Source of the DNA: Oscillospiraceae bacterium
GTDB taxonomy: Bacteria > Bacillota > Clostridia > Oscillospirales > Ruminococcaceae
Length of the DNA stretch: 64,000 nt
Reading direction: 5' to 3'
NCBI GenBank assembly: GCA_024404875.1
Contig: JAKSPK010000004.1
Span: forward strand, 1 to 64,000
The notes beneath the pieces are model-generated. The model ran no database searches. It was given only the letters and a program-made list of their open reading frames with translations, and was not told the DNA's origin. Below, piece after piece: positions 45,501-53,104 of this stretch (positions are counted from its first letter, which is position 1; each line of letters starts with the position of its first letter). The position numbers were made by a program, and so were the translations under genes.

Positions 45501-48475
45501 AGGCGCGTGCGGATATTCCTGTAAAGCTTCTGCACAGGCTGTTTGAGCAGTCTGCGGCAGAAAATCCCGACAAGACTGCCGTGATCGCGAAGGACAGAAC
45601 GATGACCTTCCGCGAATTGAACGAGTGTGCGAATGTAGTTGCAAACAAGCTGATCGAAAAGGGCATCGGCGTCGGAGACAGTGCAGCGCTGCTGCTGCCG
45701 CGTGAAAGCAGTTTCTTCTGTTGTATGTTCGGTGTCAACAAGGCTGGTGCCGCGTTCATTCCCTGCGATCCGCAGTATCCTGCCGACCGTATTAACCATA
45801 TCATCGAAGACAGCGGTGCTTCGTTTATTATTACGACTGCCGATAAGCTCGCGGATTATCCCTCAGAAAAGGCGATTGATGTCACGGAGCTGCTTTCCGG
45901 TACAGACACCTCCGATCCTGCGGTCGAAATGACCGGTGACGAGCTGAGCTATATGATCTATACCTCCGGTTCAACCGGAAAGCCCAAGGGCGTCATGCTG
46001 CGCCATGTCGGTATCTGCAATTATCTCATGCCGGAAAAAGCAAATACCCATATGTACTATCTTAAGCACAACATCAGCAATTATCTCTCGGTTACGACAG
46101 TATCCTTTGATATGTCCTTCAAGGAGCATACCGCAGCGCTCTGCAACGGCAAGACGCTGATCTTTGCTTCTGAGGATGAAATGAATGATCCCAGAGCGCT
46201 GGCACAGCTGATGGAACAATACGGAGCAGACTGTATCAATGCAACGCCCTCGCGGCTTCAGCAATATCTCGATTATGCGCCGTTCCGGGCACAGCTTGCG
46301 AAGTGCAGGCTTGTGATGTCCGGCGGAGAGGGCTATCCGATGTCGCTGCGGGATGCGATCAAGGCATGTGCACCTGGTATCCGGATCATGAATACTTACG
46401 GTCCGACAGAGATCACCGTTTCCTGCAATGCAGCAGATCTGACAGATGCCGGCTATGTGACCGTCGGCAGACCACTGCTCAATTACAAGGAATACATCAT
46501 TGATAAATTCGGCGCTCCTGTTCCCTACGGCGTGATCGGCGAGCTCTATGTCGGCGGTATTGGTGTCGCGGAGGGCTACCGGAATCTCCCTGAAAAGACA
46601 GCGGCTTCGTTTGTCGAATACAACGGTCAGCGGATGTACCGTACCGGAGATCAGGCGAAATTCGACCGGAATGGAAATGTTTATATCCTCGGCAGACTGG
46701 ATAATCAGGTCAAGCTGCGCGGTCTGCGTATCGAGCTTGGCGAGATCGAGGGTCTGATCGCTGCACAACCGCATATCAAGAAGGTCGCGGTCGTGATTCG
46801 TCCGTTCGGCGGTCAGGATAATCTCTGTGCATACTTTACCGCAGATACCGAGATCAACATTGACGCGCTGCGTGATGAACTGAAAAAGCAGCTTACGCAT
46901 TACATGGTGCCGACCGCGTATTTGCAGATGAATGAGCTGCCCATGACTGCAAACGGCAAAACCGATATAAAGCGGCTGCCCGATCCAATGCCGGTGAATG
47001 TGACGGAGTATGTCGCTCCTGCAAACGAAACCGAGCGGTTCTTCTGTGATGCCTTTGCCAATGCACTCAATCTGGACAAGGTTGGCGCAAACGATGATTT
47101 CTTTGAAATCGGCGGCACCTCGCTGATCGTGACATCCATTGTCATCGCGGCCTCCGAACAGGGGTATGATCTCACTTACGGCGATGTTTTCAAGAATACA
47201 ACGCCCCGTGCGCTCGCAAAGCTTTTTGCAGACGGCAATGCGGAGCAGAAGAGTAAGAGTCTGTTCGATTTCGATGCGATCGACTATACCGGCATGGATG
47301 CGCTTCTGGCGCAGAATACGATTGAAGCCTTCCGGAATGGTGAAACGCGTCAGATCGGCAATATTCTGGTGACGGGAGCGACCGGTTATATGGGCGCACA
47401 TCTGCTGGCACAGTACCTTGATGAGGAAACGGGTACGGCATGGTGTCTCATCCGCAAGGGAAAATACCCCAATGCTGCAAGCAGACTCAAGACGATTCTG
47501 TTTTACTATTTTGGCAGCAAATACAACAGCATTTTCGATGAGCGTGTCAAGGCTGTGGACGGTGATGTGACAGATTATCAGAGCTTTGTACCGTTTGAAA
47601 CACTGCCGATCAATACCGTATTCAACTGCGCCGCGAATGTCAAGCACTTCTCCAGCGGCACGGATATCGAGGACATCAATGTCGGCGGTGCAGAAAACTG
47701 TGTCACGCTTTGCCGGAAAACCGGTGCGGCGCTTGTGCATTTCTCCACGATCTCCGTCGGCGGAACGACTGATGATCTGCGAAGCCTCAGCCGGACCGAG
47801 CTGGATGAGCAGTCGCTCTATTTCGGACAGACGCTCGATAACAAGTATACCGCGTCCAAGCTGATGGGCGAAATTGCAGTTCTCAGAGCTGCCGCTGAAG
47901 GCGCGATCACTGCAAAGGTCATTCGCGTTGGCACACTTGCTGCGAGAGAATCGGACGGTGAATTCCAGATTAACTTCGTCACAAACAGCTTCATGGGACG
48001 GCTTCGCTCTTACAGTCTCCTCGGCTGCTTCCCGTATCAGATGCTCGAAAACCAGGCTTGTATGGGACCGATTGATGTTTCGTGCCGTGCATTCCTGAAG
48101 CTGGCGCGCACGCCGAAGGAATGCTGTCTGTTCAATGCGGTGAATAACCATACAATACCGCTTGGAGATATCATCCGGCGTATGAATGCTGCCGGAATGG
48201 ATATCCGATTCACGGAGTACGAAGATTTTGCGGCTGCGGTATCGGAGGCAGAAAAGGATCCCGATAAGGCAGCAATCCTGCAAAGCCTGATCGCCTATAT
48301 GGGGCATTCGAATGGCAGCAAAACTGTTGAGATTCCATTTGTGGCGCATTATACGACGCAGATACTTGCACGTATGGGCTTTTTCTGGAATCCAAGCAAT
48401 GAAAAGTATATTGACGATTTCATCAATGTGTTGAGAGGCTTTACATTCTTCAGCAAAGACAATCTTTCAAGATAA
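42527..48475 (+). CDS. Dimodular nonribosomal peptide synthetase A-T-C-A-T-R
   Basis: 1982 residues. Adenylation 1 about 1-470 (A3 LIYTSGSTGKPKGV near 138; NGKLDRSA near 455). Carrier 1 about 480-555 (FFAMGGDSIKC). Condensation about 565-965 (active HHIAFDGG near 687). Adenylation 2 about 1000-1490 (IYTSGSTGKPKGVMLRH, NTYGPTEITVSC, NGKTDIKR). Carrier 2 about 1500-1575 (FFEIGGTSLIV). Terminal NAD(P)-dependent reductase about 1605-1982 (LVTGATGYMGAHLL, HFSTISVGG, YTASK). The architecture matches aureusimine-type synthetases, which release a dipeptide aldehyde that can cyclise to a pyrazinone. The first A domain lacks the usual Asp that binds the substrate amine (FVVAVGDVF where FDxSxxE is expected). 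No phosphopantetheinyl transferase nearby. Confidence 0.93.
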   Translation: MAYQSIVQWIMQNVSQYPAQTVIVDQGENNFFTYSSFDVFARKIAAKLIRQGICRGDFVTVELPRNKEYIAAMYAVWLAGGAYAPLSPDYPEDRLAYIRSDCSAKAVINERFLHGIESETPLAEPVIPDADAPAVLIYTSGSTGKPKGVLHTQRSIAGCVQRYRIMFDAPQGTHSAMGTPLTFVVAVGDVFEPLCSCKTIYIMPQQTMRDPVLLADFIEENQIEHLFISPKMLKVFKNRSASLKSVYTGSERVSGIFSEDYAITVCYGQTESTGAITAFPLDRKYDNSPIGKPVGDACAYVLDDNGNEADEGELCLAGWFASEYLHLPEQSERVFTENPFREKDGFDRLLHTGDLVRRGEGGNFIYLNRRDWMVKINGQRVEPGEIEAVIRNCEGIADAAIKDFTNDFGQVYLTAYYTETSYVDVRELKAAIGAKLPSYMIPAFFVRLDRMPVNANGKLDRSALLAPEAGSFKNDYIAPETDMQKALCSAFSNVLGVENVGVDDDFFAMGGDSIKCVMVTEECDIYKIPVSVIFEGKTPRMIERIMLQKVQNKPFAKKTEKPRIYPLTPYERGMYLEQKLDASSVVYNLNLAVTVRGADSARVQQAAERVFSAHEAFHSYYGEQNGLPVRILTDETPVIAVKQAASREQAISEIENDVTPFDLNVGIPVRPTVYEIPDGSVILHLAIHHIAFDGGSVKTLMQELFAALNGKEITAGEIDLSDLYEESHSHQSEDGLSYYREMFADGVPVADLPLKGSRPRIHPLSDRQIDFCFEGDALKKLDRAARRSLMTEFELLFSAVSMVLGQYAVSEDVVLGIPTNMRPVGADSVIGMFVNTAPVRVKPVRSMDLAAYLQSVSSAVRATTYSASLPFEKIVSEFVKQRDESRNPIFDVSVNYMQQPPAYSENGISAELYVPLQKMGRDIGFVFRRSGDCLYGSVQYSSQLFEDDVIGNFVAQLRSSLEQICGGTAFSVSDALTLPADQAEKLEAFSEEARADIPVKLLHRLFEQSAAENPDKTAVIAKDRTMTFRELNECANVVANKLIEKGIGVGDSAALLLPRESSFFCCMFGVNKAGAAFIPCDPQYPADRINHIIEDSGASFIITTADKLADYPSEKAIDVTELLSGTDTSDPAVEMTGDELSYMIYTSGSTGKPKGVMLRHVGICNYLMPEKANTHMYYLKHNISNYLSVTTVSFDMSFKEHTAALCNGKTLIFASEDEMNDPRALAQLMEQYGADCINATPSRLQQYLDYAPFRAQLAKCRLVMSGGEGYPMSLRDAIKACAPGIRIMNTYGPTEITVSCNAADLTDAGYVTVGRPLLNYKEYIIDKFGAPVPYGVIGELYVGGIGVAEGYRNLPEKTAASFVEYNGQRMYRTGDQAKFDRNGNVYILGRLDNQVKLRGLRIELGEIEGLIAAQPHIKKVAVVIRPFGGQDNLCAYFTADTEINIDALRDELKKQLTHYMVPTAYLQMNELPMTANGKTDIKRLPDPMPVNVTEYVAPANETERFFCDAFANALNLDKVGANDDFFEIGGTSLIVTSIVIAASEQGYDLTYGDVFKNTTPRALAKLFADGNAEQKSKSLFDFDAIDYTGMDALLAQNTIEAFRNGETRQIGNILVTGATGYMGAHLLAQYLDEETGTAWCLIRKGKYPNAASRLKTILFYYFGSKYNSIFDERVKAVDGDVTDYQSFVPFETLPINTVFNCAANVKHFSSGTDIEDINVGGAENCVTLCRKTGAALVHFSTISVGGTTDDLRSLSRTELDEQSLYFGQTLDNKYTASKLMGEIAVLRAAAEGAITAKVIRVGTLAARESDGEFQINFVTNSFMGRLRSYSLLGCFPYQMLENQACMGPIDVSCRAFLKLARTPKECCLFNAVNNHTIPLGDIIRRMNAAGMDIRFTEYEDFAAAVSEAEKDPDKAAILQSLIAYMGHSNGSKTVEIPFVAHYTTQILARMGFFWNPSNEKYIDDFINVLRGFTFFSKDNLSR

Positions 48476-48490
48476 TCTCTGTATGTAACA

Positions 48491-48528
48491 GCGCAGAAAT
48501 GCCCGGCAAACGCCGGGCATTTCTGCGT
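48491..48528 (+). terminator. Hairpin after NRPS
   Basis: GCAGAAATGCCCGGC-AAAC-GCCGGGCATTTCTGC, a 15-bp perfect stem; no separate T-run, so terminator or stabilising 3' end. Confidence 0.65.
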
Positions 48529-48671
48529 GCCGGGAAAAAAGTGCCGCATGAAAGCCTGGACAGCTTCATATCAATTCTGTATTTTGAGTCAGATGCCAAG
48601 GTATTTGTCAGACGCTTTTCCAGCATACGCGGGGTGGATTCCAGTTGCATACCATACATCCCGCGTATGAC

Positions 48672-48699
48672 AAAAAAACGCTCCCCGTTCAGGAAGCGT
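48672..48699 (-). terminator. Terminator of NrtR-like gene
   Basis: Minus strand ACGCTTCC-TGAAC-GGGGAGCGT followed by seven T, about 60 bases after the stop. Between this and the NRPS hairpin (48529-48671) no gene with a ribosome site was seen. Confidence 0.75.
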
Positions 48700-48757
48700 G
48701 AATGACAAAATGATTCGTTCGCTGTGCTTGCAGACAAGTCCTGCATTGAGCCTTTTA

Positions 48758-49567
48758 TCAGGGTGCAGCGGCATGATCGGGCGCGGCATTCTTTGGGGCG
48801 AACAGCTTGGAGGGACGATGTCCTGCACCGCCCTCGATTCCGCCGGTTTCTTCGACATAAGGCGCAATTTTTCGTCTGAAATTGGCCATGATGAGCTTTC
48901 TGTCAAGGATTGCTTCATAGACCTGCTGAAGATCGGTCAGTGTGAATGCTTTCGGCAAAAGCCGGAATGCGGCATGGGGCTTTTCGAGGCTGCTGCGCAG
49001 CTTCAGAAGTGCATTGACGATAATCTCGGCATGGTCAAACGCAAGGCTGTTTCGCGGGATCTCGGCTTCAGCGGACTGGTTATACAGCTCATTGGGATTG
49101 TGAATCCTGACTTCGGATTCATATTCACGGCCGCTGTCATCGGTCAGGATCAGCGTATGCTTTCCGCCTGACTCTTTCAGCGATACCGCATACCACTGTG
49201 CGTTATTGTCTGCAGCTGCTTTATTGTAAGAAATAACAGTCCAGTAGCAGCAGGAGATGATCCAGCCTCTCGGATCTCTTCCGAGTTTTGAACGATTGCA
49301 AAGCAGCGAGAGCGGCGGACTGTCAACGCCTGTTTTCTCTTTCAGTTTTCGGAGGGCGGTCTCTTCGATCGTTTCCTCTCGGCAGCAGAATCCGCCCGGA
49401 AGCGCCGGCATATTTTCAAATGGTTCTTCGGATCGTCTGACAAGCAGAACCGAAAGCACCGGCTTTGAAAGGTGGCGGTAGCTTTCGCTTTCGCCCTTTC
49501 GGACGGTGAAAACAACAATATCGGCCGCGACTGACGGTCTGTCGTACATTGTAATATCGTAATCCAT
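48758..49567 (-). CDS. NrtR-like NUDIX/winged-helix regulator
   Basis: About 269 residues. N-terminal NUDIX fold; the NUDIX box GGFCCREETIEETALRKLKE is degenerate, because the catalytic Glu residues of REUxEE are Lys (RKLKEK). C-terminal winged helix of NrtR type (HAAFRLLPKAFTLTDLQQVY, then KLIMANFRRKIAPYVEETGG). NrtR proteins sense ADP-ribose or related nucleotides with a dead NUDIX domain and repress NAD genes. Start at the ATG five bases after GGAGG. Divergent from the J-domain/vWA/PurA-like operon; both promoters carry a similar palindrome, so autoregulation plus control of that operon is likely. Confidence 0.85.
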   Translation of the reverse strand: MDYDITMYDRPSVAADIVVFTVRKGESESYRHLSKPVLSVLLVRRSEEPFENMPALPGGFCCREETIEETALRKLKEKTGVDSPPLSLLCNRSKLGRDPRGWIISCCYWTVISYNKAAADNNAQWYAVSLKESGGKHTLILTDDSGREYESEVRIHNPNELYNQSAEAEIPRNSLAFDHAEIIVNALLKLRSSLEKPHAAFRLLPKAFTLTDLQQVYEAILDRKLIMANFRRKIAPYVEETGGIEGGAGHRPSKLFAPKNAAPDHAAAP

Positions 49568-49586
49568 AGGAACCTCCATTGATACT

Positions 49587-49625
49587 GTTATATTCATAAT
49601 AACATATAGATTCCCTATATGTCAA
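49587..49625 (-). promoter_or_regulatory. nrtR-like promoter with two palindromes
   Basis: Minus strand TTGACA (49620-49625), 18-base spacer, TATTAT (49596-49601). A near-palindrome GTTATTATGAATATAAC covers the -10 box (49587-49603), and a perfect 8-bp inverted repeat ACATATAG-N5-CTATATGT fills the spacer (49602-49622). Good candidates for binding of the divergent regulator. Confidence 0.65.
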
Positions 49626-49716
49626 GATCATTCATGCTTTTTGTGAATGGTGCACACAGATAATATCAAACTGATTGAAACAGATTGTATACAACACAGA
49701 AAGTGTTCCGTTATCC

Positions 49717-49754
49717 TTGACAAATCGACTTGATAGTGCTATTATGATAATAAC
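49717..49754 (+). promoter_or_regulatory. Operon promoter with shared palindrome
   Basis: TTGACA (49717-49722), 17 bases, TATTAT (49740-49745), overlapped by GCTATTATGATAATAAC (49738-49754). This matches the -10 palindrome of the divergent promoter at 14 of 17 bases in the same orientation relative to transcription. Confidence 0.65.
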
Positions 49755-49823
49755 AAAACGACATTATATATTTTTAGAAATTGTTTATATCGTTTTGATT
49801 CTATCATAAGGAGGGGCACTGTT

Positions 49824-50798
49824 GTGGATATATCCGATATCTTGAAATGCAGATGCTGCATGGATGTGTTTCCGGAGGATATTGCGCTTGCGCAGCCGAT
49901 TTATCTTGCGCTGATGCTGAAATATCACCCTGACAGATGCAATGATCCGAGAGCGCCGGAGGTTTCTGCGTATATCAACAGCCTGTTCCGGAAGATGAAA
50001 AAAGCGCACAGCCTTCGGGAAAAAAGAATCCGCTGCGGAAGCCGTGCATTCGAGATCCGGTACCTCATGGAGCTGCCGCAGGAATACGGTATGGCATATA
50101 TCGGTGAAAACACAGTCTGGGTATTGATTGAGGATGATTATGCGGATTGTTTCATCCGTTCTGAGGCAAGAACAGATCTGTTTTTCAGGGAATCCCTTCC
50201 GCAGAAGGTCCTTGCACAGACTGAGGTATTTCTGCCGCTGGTCAAACGGATCATCAATACCAATGACGGACTGCTCATTGAGACCAGCAAGCGGACCGCA
50301 GAACTCCCTTTGTCACGGGTGCTGGATTTTTACGGTGGAAAGCCTGACAGTCGGCACGCTGCATGGATGATCTCGCGGCTTCTTGGCATATGCTGTTATG
50401 CGGAGATGCGAGGGATTGTATGGAATTGTCTCGCCGAGGAAAATCTCCTTGTGGATCCTTCGGAGCACACAGTCAGAATCGGCGGGGGATGGTGGTTCGC
50501 CGCAAGAGAAGGCAGCAGGATGACAGGTGCGCAGTCCGCCGTATACGATTGCCTTTCGTCGCTGACAAAAACAAACGGGACAGCTTGTCATATCACAGAT
50601 CTTGAATGTGTCAAGGCGATCGCAAGGCGCATTTTCCCCGACGATGCGCCGAAAGCAGTACGCGACTATACTGAAAGCATTTGCAGCAGCTCGGCGTTTG
50701 AAGAAATGGCGAAATGGGAGCAGGTAATTCGCGATGGCTTTGGCGGAAGAAGATTTACGCAGATGAATGTCAGACTGCCTGATATTTCAGAGGTCTAG
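49824..50798 (+). CDS. J-domain / kinase-like fusion protein
   Basis: 324 residues, GTG start after AAGGAGGGG. Residues about 1-70 look like a J domain, with the invariant HPD at 35-37 (LMLKYHPDRC) followed by a helix rich in Lys. Residues about 75-300 look like a degraded protein-kinase fold. The stretch GIVWNCLAEENLLVD near 197-210 sits where the catalytic loop HRDLKPEN is expected, but His and Asp are absent, and IGGGWWF replaces DFG; so a pseudokinase is likely. First gene of the three-gene operon opposite the NrtR-like gene. The kinase assignment is by eye and less sure than the J domain. Confidence 0.7.
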   Translation: MDISDILKCRCCMDVFPEDIALAQPIYLALMLKYHPDRCNDPRAPEVSAYINSLFRKMKKAHSLREKRIRCGSRAFEIRYLMELPQEYGMAYIGENTVWVLIEDDYADCFIRSEARTDLFFRESLPQKVLAQTEVFLPLVKRIINTNDGLLIETSKRTAELPLSRVLDFYGGKPDSRHAAWMISRLLGICCYAEMRGIVWNCLAEENLLVDPSEHTVRIGGGWWFAAREGSRMTGAQSAVYDCLSSLTKTNGTACHITDLECVKAIARRIFPDDAPKAVRDYTESICSSSAFEEMAKWEQVIRDGFGGRRFTQMNVRLPDISEV

Positions 50799-50931
50799 CG
50801 AGCAAACTCTGAAATGCATACAGGCTGAAATATTAGTAGAAATACCGCACTGAGCTGGCGGGACAAATGATCCGCTACGCCGTAAGGCGGGCTTACGCGG
50901 TGTTGTTTTCGCATTATGAGGAGGTATGATT

Positions 50932-51840
50932 ATGGGATTCGGAGCATGGAGCGCAGCAGATTGGAAGCGGTATGCATCCGCGAAGATCAGCGGCAAACAA
51001 GTCAATGACATTTACAGCGCAACGCAGCTTGACAAAAAATACGATCCGAGGCTGATCGGCGTCAGAGAAAGCTGTGATTCCGCAGATCACCCTGTCACAA
51101 CACCGATTATTATCGGTCTGGATGTGACAGGCTCTATGAGCGATCTTCTGGATGTCACGGCCAAGCGTCTTGGTGAAATGGTTAAGGACATCATTGAACG
51201 ACAGCCCGTAGAGGGGCCGCAGATCATGTTCTGTGCAGTCGGTGATTCCAGATGTGACCGTTCGCCTTTGCAGGTCACGCAGTTTGAATCTGATATCCGT
51301 ATCGCAAGCCAGCTGACGGAATTGTGGTTTGAGCGCGGCGGCGGCGGAAACAACTTCGAGAGCTATCCGCTTGTGTGGTATCTTGCGGCGAACAAAACGA
51401 GAACCGACGCGTGGGAAAAGCGCCGGCAGAAAGGCATCATTTTTACGCTCGGAGATGACGGCTATCCAGAAGAGCTGCTTGCAAGGGAGATCGAAAGAGT
51501 CTTCGGCGACCGTGTCAGCGAAGATATCAATACAGAGGCACTGCTGGCACAGGTCAGCCGCCGCTACGAAGTGTTTCACCTTATGGTAATGGACAGACGG
51601 AGCGAAAACACGGTAAAGCTTCCGAAATGGCGTGAGCTCATGGGCGAAAGGGCGATCTCTGTGACGGATGTCAACGCGATTCCTGAGATTATCGTATCGC
51701 TCCTTGAGTGCGTAGCCGGACGGAGCAAAGAGGATATCATCAATTCGTGGGATGGAAACACACAGCTTGCTGTAAGGAACGCGCTCGGCGGCCTTCCGGC
51801 ACAGAAAAGAGGCATATTGAGAGGATTGATCCGATTCTGA
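50932..51840 (+). CDS. von Willebrand A domain protein
   Basis: 302 residues. Intracellular vWA fold with the metal-binding (MIDAS) motif IIIGLDVTGSMSDLLD, Asp at about residue 64, and an aspartate-containing GDDGYPEELL later. A short N-terminal segment (GFGAWSAADWKRYASAKISG) precedes it; no signal or helix. The second of two close ATGs is chosen because it lies seven bases after AGGAGG. Middle gene of the operon, ending 8 bases before the PurA-like start. vWA proteins usually act as partner-binding modules for ATPases or chaperones, which fits a neighbour with a J domain. Confidence 0.88.
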   Translation: MGFGAWSAADWKRYASAKISGKQVNDIYSATQLDKKYDPRLIGVRESCDSADHPVTTPIIIGLDVTGSMSDLLDVTAKRLGEMVKDIIERQPVEGPQIMFCAVGDSRCDRSPLQVTQFESDIRIASQLTELWFERGGGGNNFESYPLVWYLAANKTRTDAWEKRRQKGIIFTLGDDGYPEELLAREIERVFGDRVSEDINTEALLAQVSRRYEVFHLMVMDRRSENTVKLPKWRELMGERAISVTDVNAIPEIIVSLLECVAGRSKEDIINSWDGNTQLAVRNALGGLPAQKRGILRGLIRF

Positions 51841-51848
51841 GGTGTGAT

Positions 51849-53039
51849 ATGAAAAAAGCATATTCGGTCATAGGCGCCAATTTCGGCGATGAGGGAAAAG
51901 GACTGATGACAGACTATTTCTGCCGTACAGGCGGCAGCGTTATCAATATCAGAAGCAACGGCGGTGCACAGGCAGGTCATACTGTCTGCACTGCTGACGG
52001 AAAACGGCATATCTTCTCCCACATCGGATCCGGCAGTTTTGCAGGTGCAGATACCTATCTCTCCGGGTATTTCATTCTGAATCCAATGCTTTTTTCAAAG
52101 GAAATGCACATACTCGGAAAGGATATCGGAAAAATCTTCATCGACAGGCGATGCCGCGTCACGCTGCCCTGTGATATGCTGCTGAATCAGTTTGCAGAGA
52201 CAATGCGCGGAAGCAGTCGGCACGGCAGCTGCGGTGTGGGCATATTCGAGACGGTCGTCCGCAGCAGGGATAAACGATATCGTCTGGATTACGGCGATGT
52301 TCTGAAAGCAGGCAGAGCTGCTGTCAGGCGTGCGATTCAAAGGATCCATGCCGAATACTGCCCGCGGCGTGCGGAAGAACTTGGGATCACTGGTGCAGCA
52401 AAAGCAGAATTAACGGATATGCTTGCAAATGCGATCCTGACAGAGAATTATATCGACGACCTGTACGACATGGCGGCCATGTGTTTCGTCACAGATGAGC
52501 AAATCATTGAGGAATACGATACAGCGGTCTTTGAAGGCGCGCAGGGGCTGATGCTTGATCAGAACAGAACGGACTACTTCCCGAACCTGACTCCCTCCAA
52601 TACGGGTATGCAGAATATTCGTGCAATCCTTGACCGGCTTGAAAAGCGCGAGACTGAAATCTGCTATGTGACACGGTCGTTCTTTACACGGCACGGCGCG
52701 GGGCGGTTTGATACGGAATCAAAAGCTATGGCGGATGCATACGGCCTGACTGACAAGACCAACGCACCTAATGCATTTCAGGGCGTATTCCGATACGGTT
52801 GGTTCGATCTTCCTGCATTTCAAGAATCCCTTGCGCAGGATCAACAACACATCGCAGCGGGTGAGCGCATTTCGGTCGCCGTCACGCATCTTGATATGAC
52901 GGGCGGTATGCTGCTCTGTCCGTCAGGAACGCTGAGCCCGGAAGAGCTTGCTGCGCGGATTTCGGCAGCTGCGCTGTATAAGATCAGCGGCGAGACGGCA
53001 GCGGATGTCATCTGCCAGCCCGCGAACACTGCATTATGA
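51849..53039 (+). CDS. Divergent adenylosuccinate synthetase (PurA-like)
   Basis: 396 residues. GTP-dependent ligase fold: phosphate loop IGANFGDEGKGLMTD (canonical GxQWGDEGKGK), GGAQAGHTV (canonical GGNNAGHT), FEGAQGLMLD, and VTRSFFTRHGAGRF. Where normal PurA has the aspartate/IMP-binding GRPRRCGWFD, this protein has NAPNAFQGVFRYGWFD, and the N-terminal IMP region is altered. So it is probably not the housekeeping PurA; substrate may be another purine nucleotide or amino donor, as in PurZ-type paralogs. Start after GAGGTGTGAT. Last gene of the operon, ended by a hairpin. Confidence 0.82.
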   Translation: MKKAYSVIGANFGDEGKGLMTDYFCRTGGSVINIRSNGGAQAGHTVCTADGKRHIFSHIGSGSFAGADTYLSGYFILNPMLFSKEMHILGKDIGKIFIDRRCRVTLPCDMLLNQFAETMRGSSRHGSCGVGIFETVVRSRDKRYRLDYGDVLKAGRAAVRRAIQRIHAEYCPRRAEELGITGAAKAELTDMLANAILTENYIDDLYDMAAMCFVTDEQIIEEYDTAVFEGAQGLMLDQNRTDYFPNLTPSNTGMQNIRAILDRLEKRETEICYVTRSFFTRHGAGRFDTESKAMADAYGLTDKTNAPNAFQGVFRYGWFDLPAFQESLAQDQQHIAAGERISVAVTHLDMTGGMLLCPSGTLSPEELAARISAAALYKISGETAADVICQPANTAL

Positions 53040-53041
53040 TG

Positions 53042-53076
53042 AAAAGGGAGCTGCCTGATTGAAGCAGCTCCCTTTG
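53042..53076. terminator. Bidirectional terminator PurA-like/GH5
   Basis: AAAAGGGAGCTGC-loop-GCAGCTCCCTTT hairpin between converging genes. Confidence 0.85.
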
Positions 53077-53104
53077 ATATATTCTGGTTGTCCGTGCCCT
53101 AGTG

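Noticed and set aside
45971..48349. 792-codon open frame on the minus strand
   Set aside because: Antisense to the NRPS; composition is Cys/His/Arg/Ile-rich without recognisable domains.
48529..48671. Possible small gene between NRPS and NrtR-like gene (plus-strand frame to 48705)
   Set aside because: Starts inside the NRPS hairpin, lacks a ribosome site and runs into the opposing terminator.
49417..49631. 71-codon minus-strand frame beginning upstream of the NrtR-like start
   Set aside because: Starts upstream of the mapped promoter and runs out of frame into the regulator gene.
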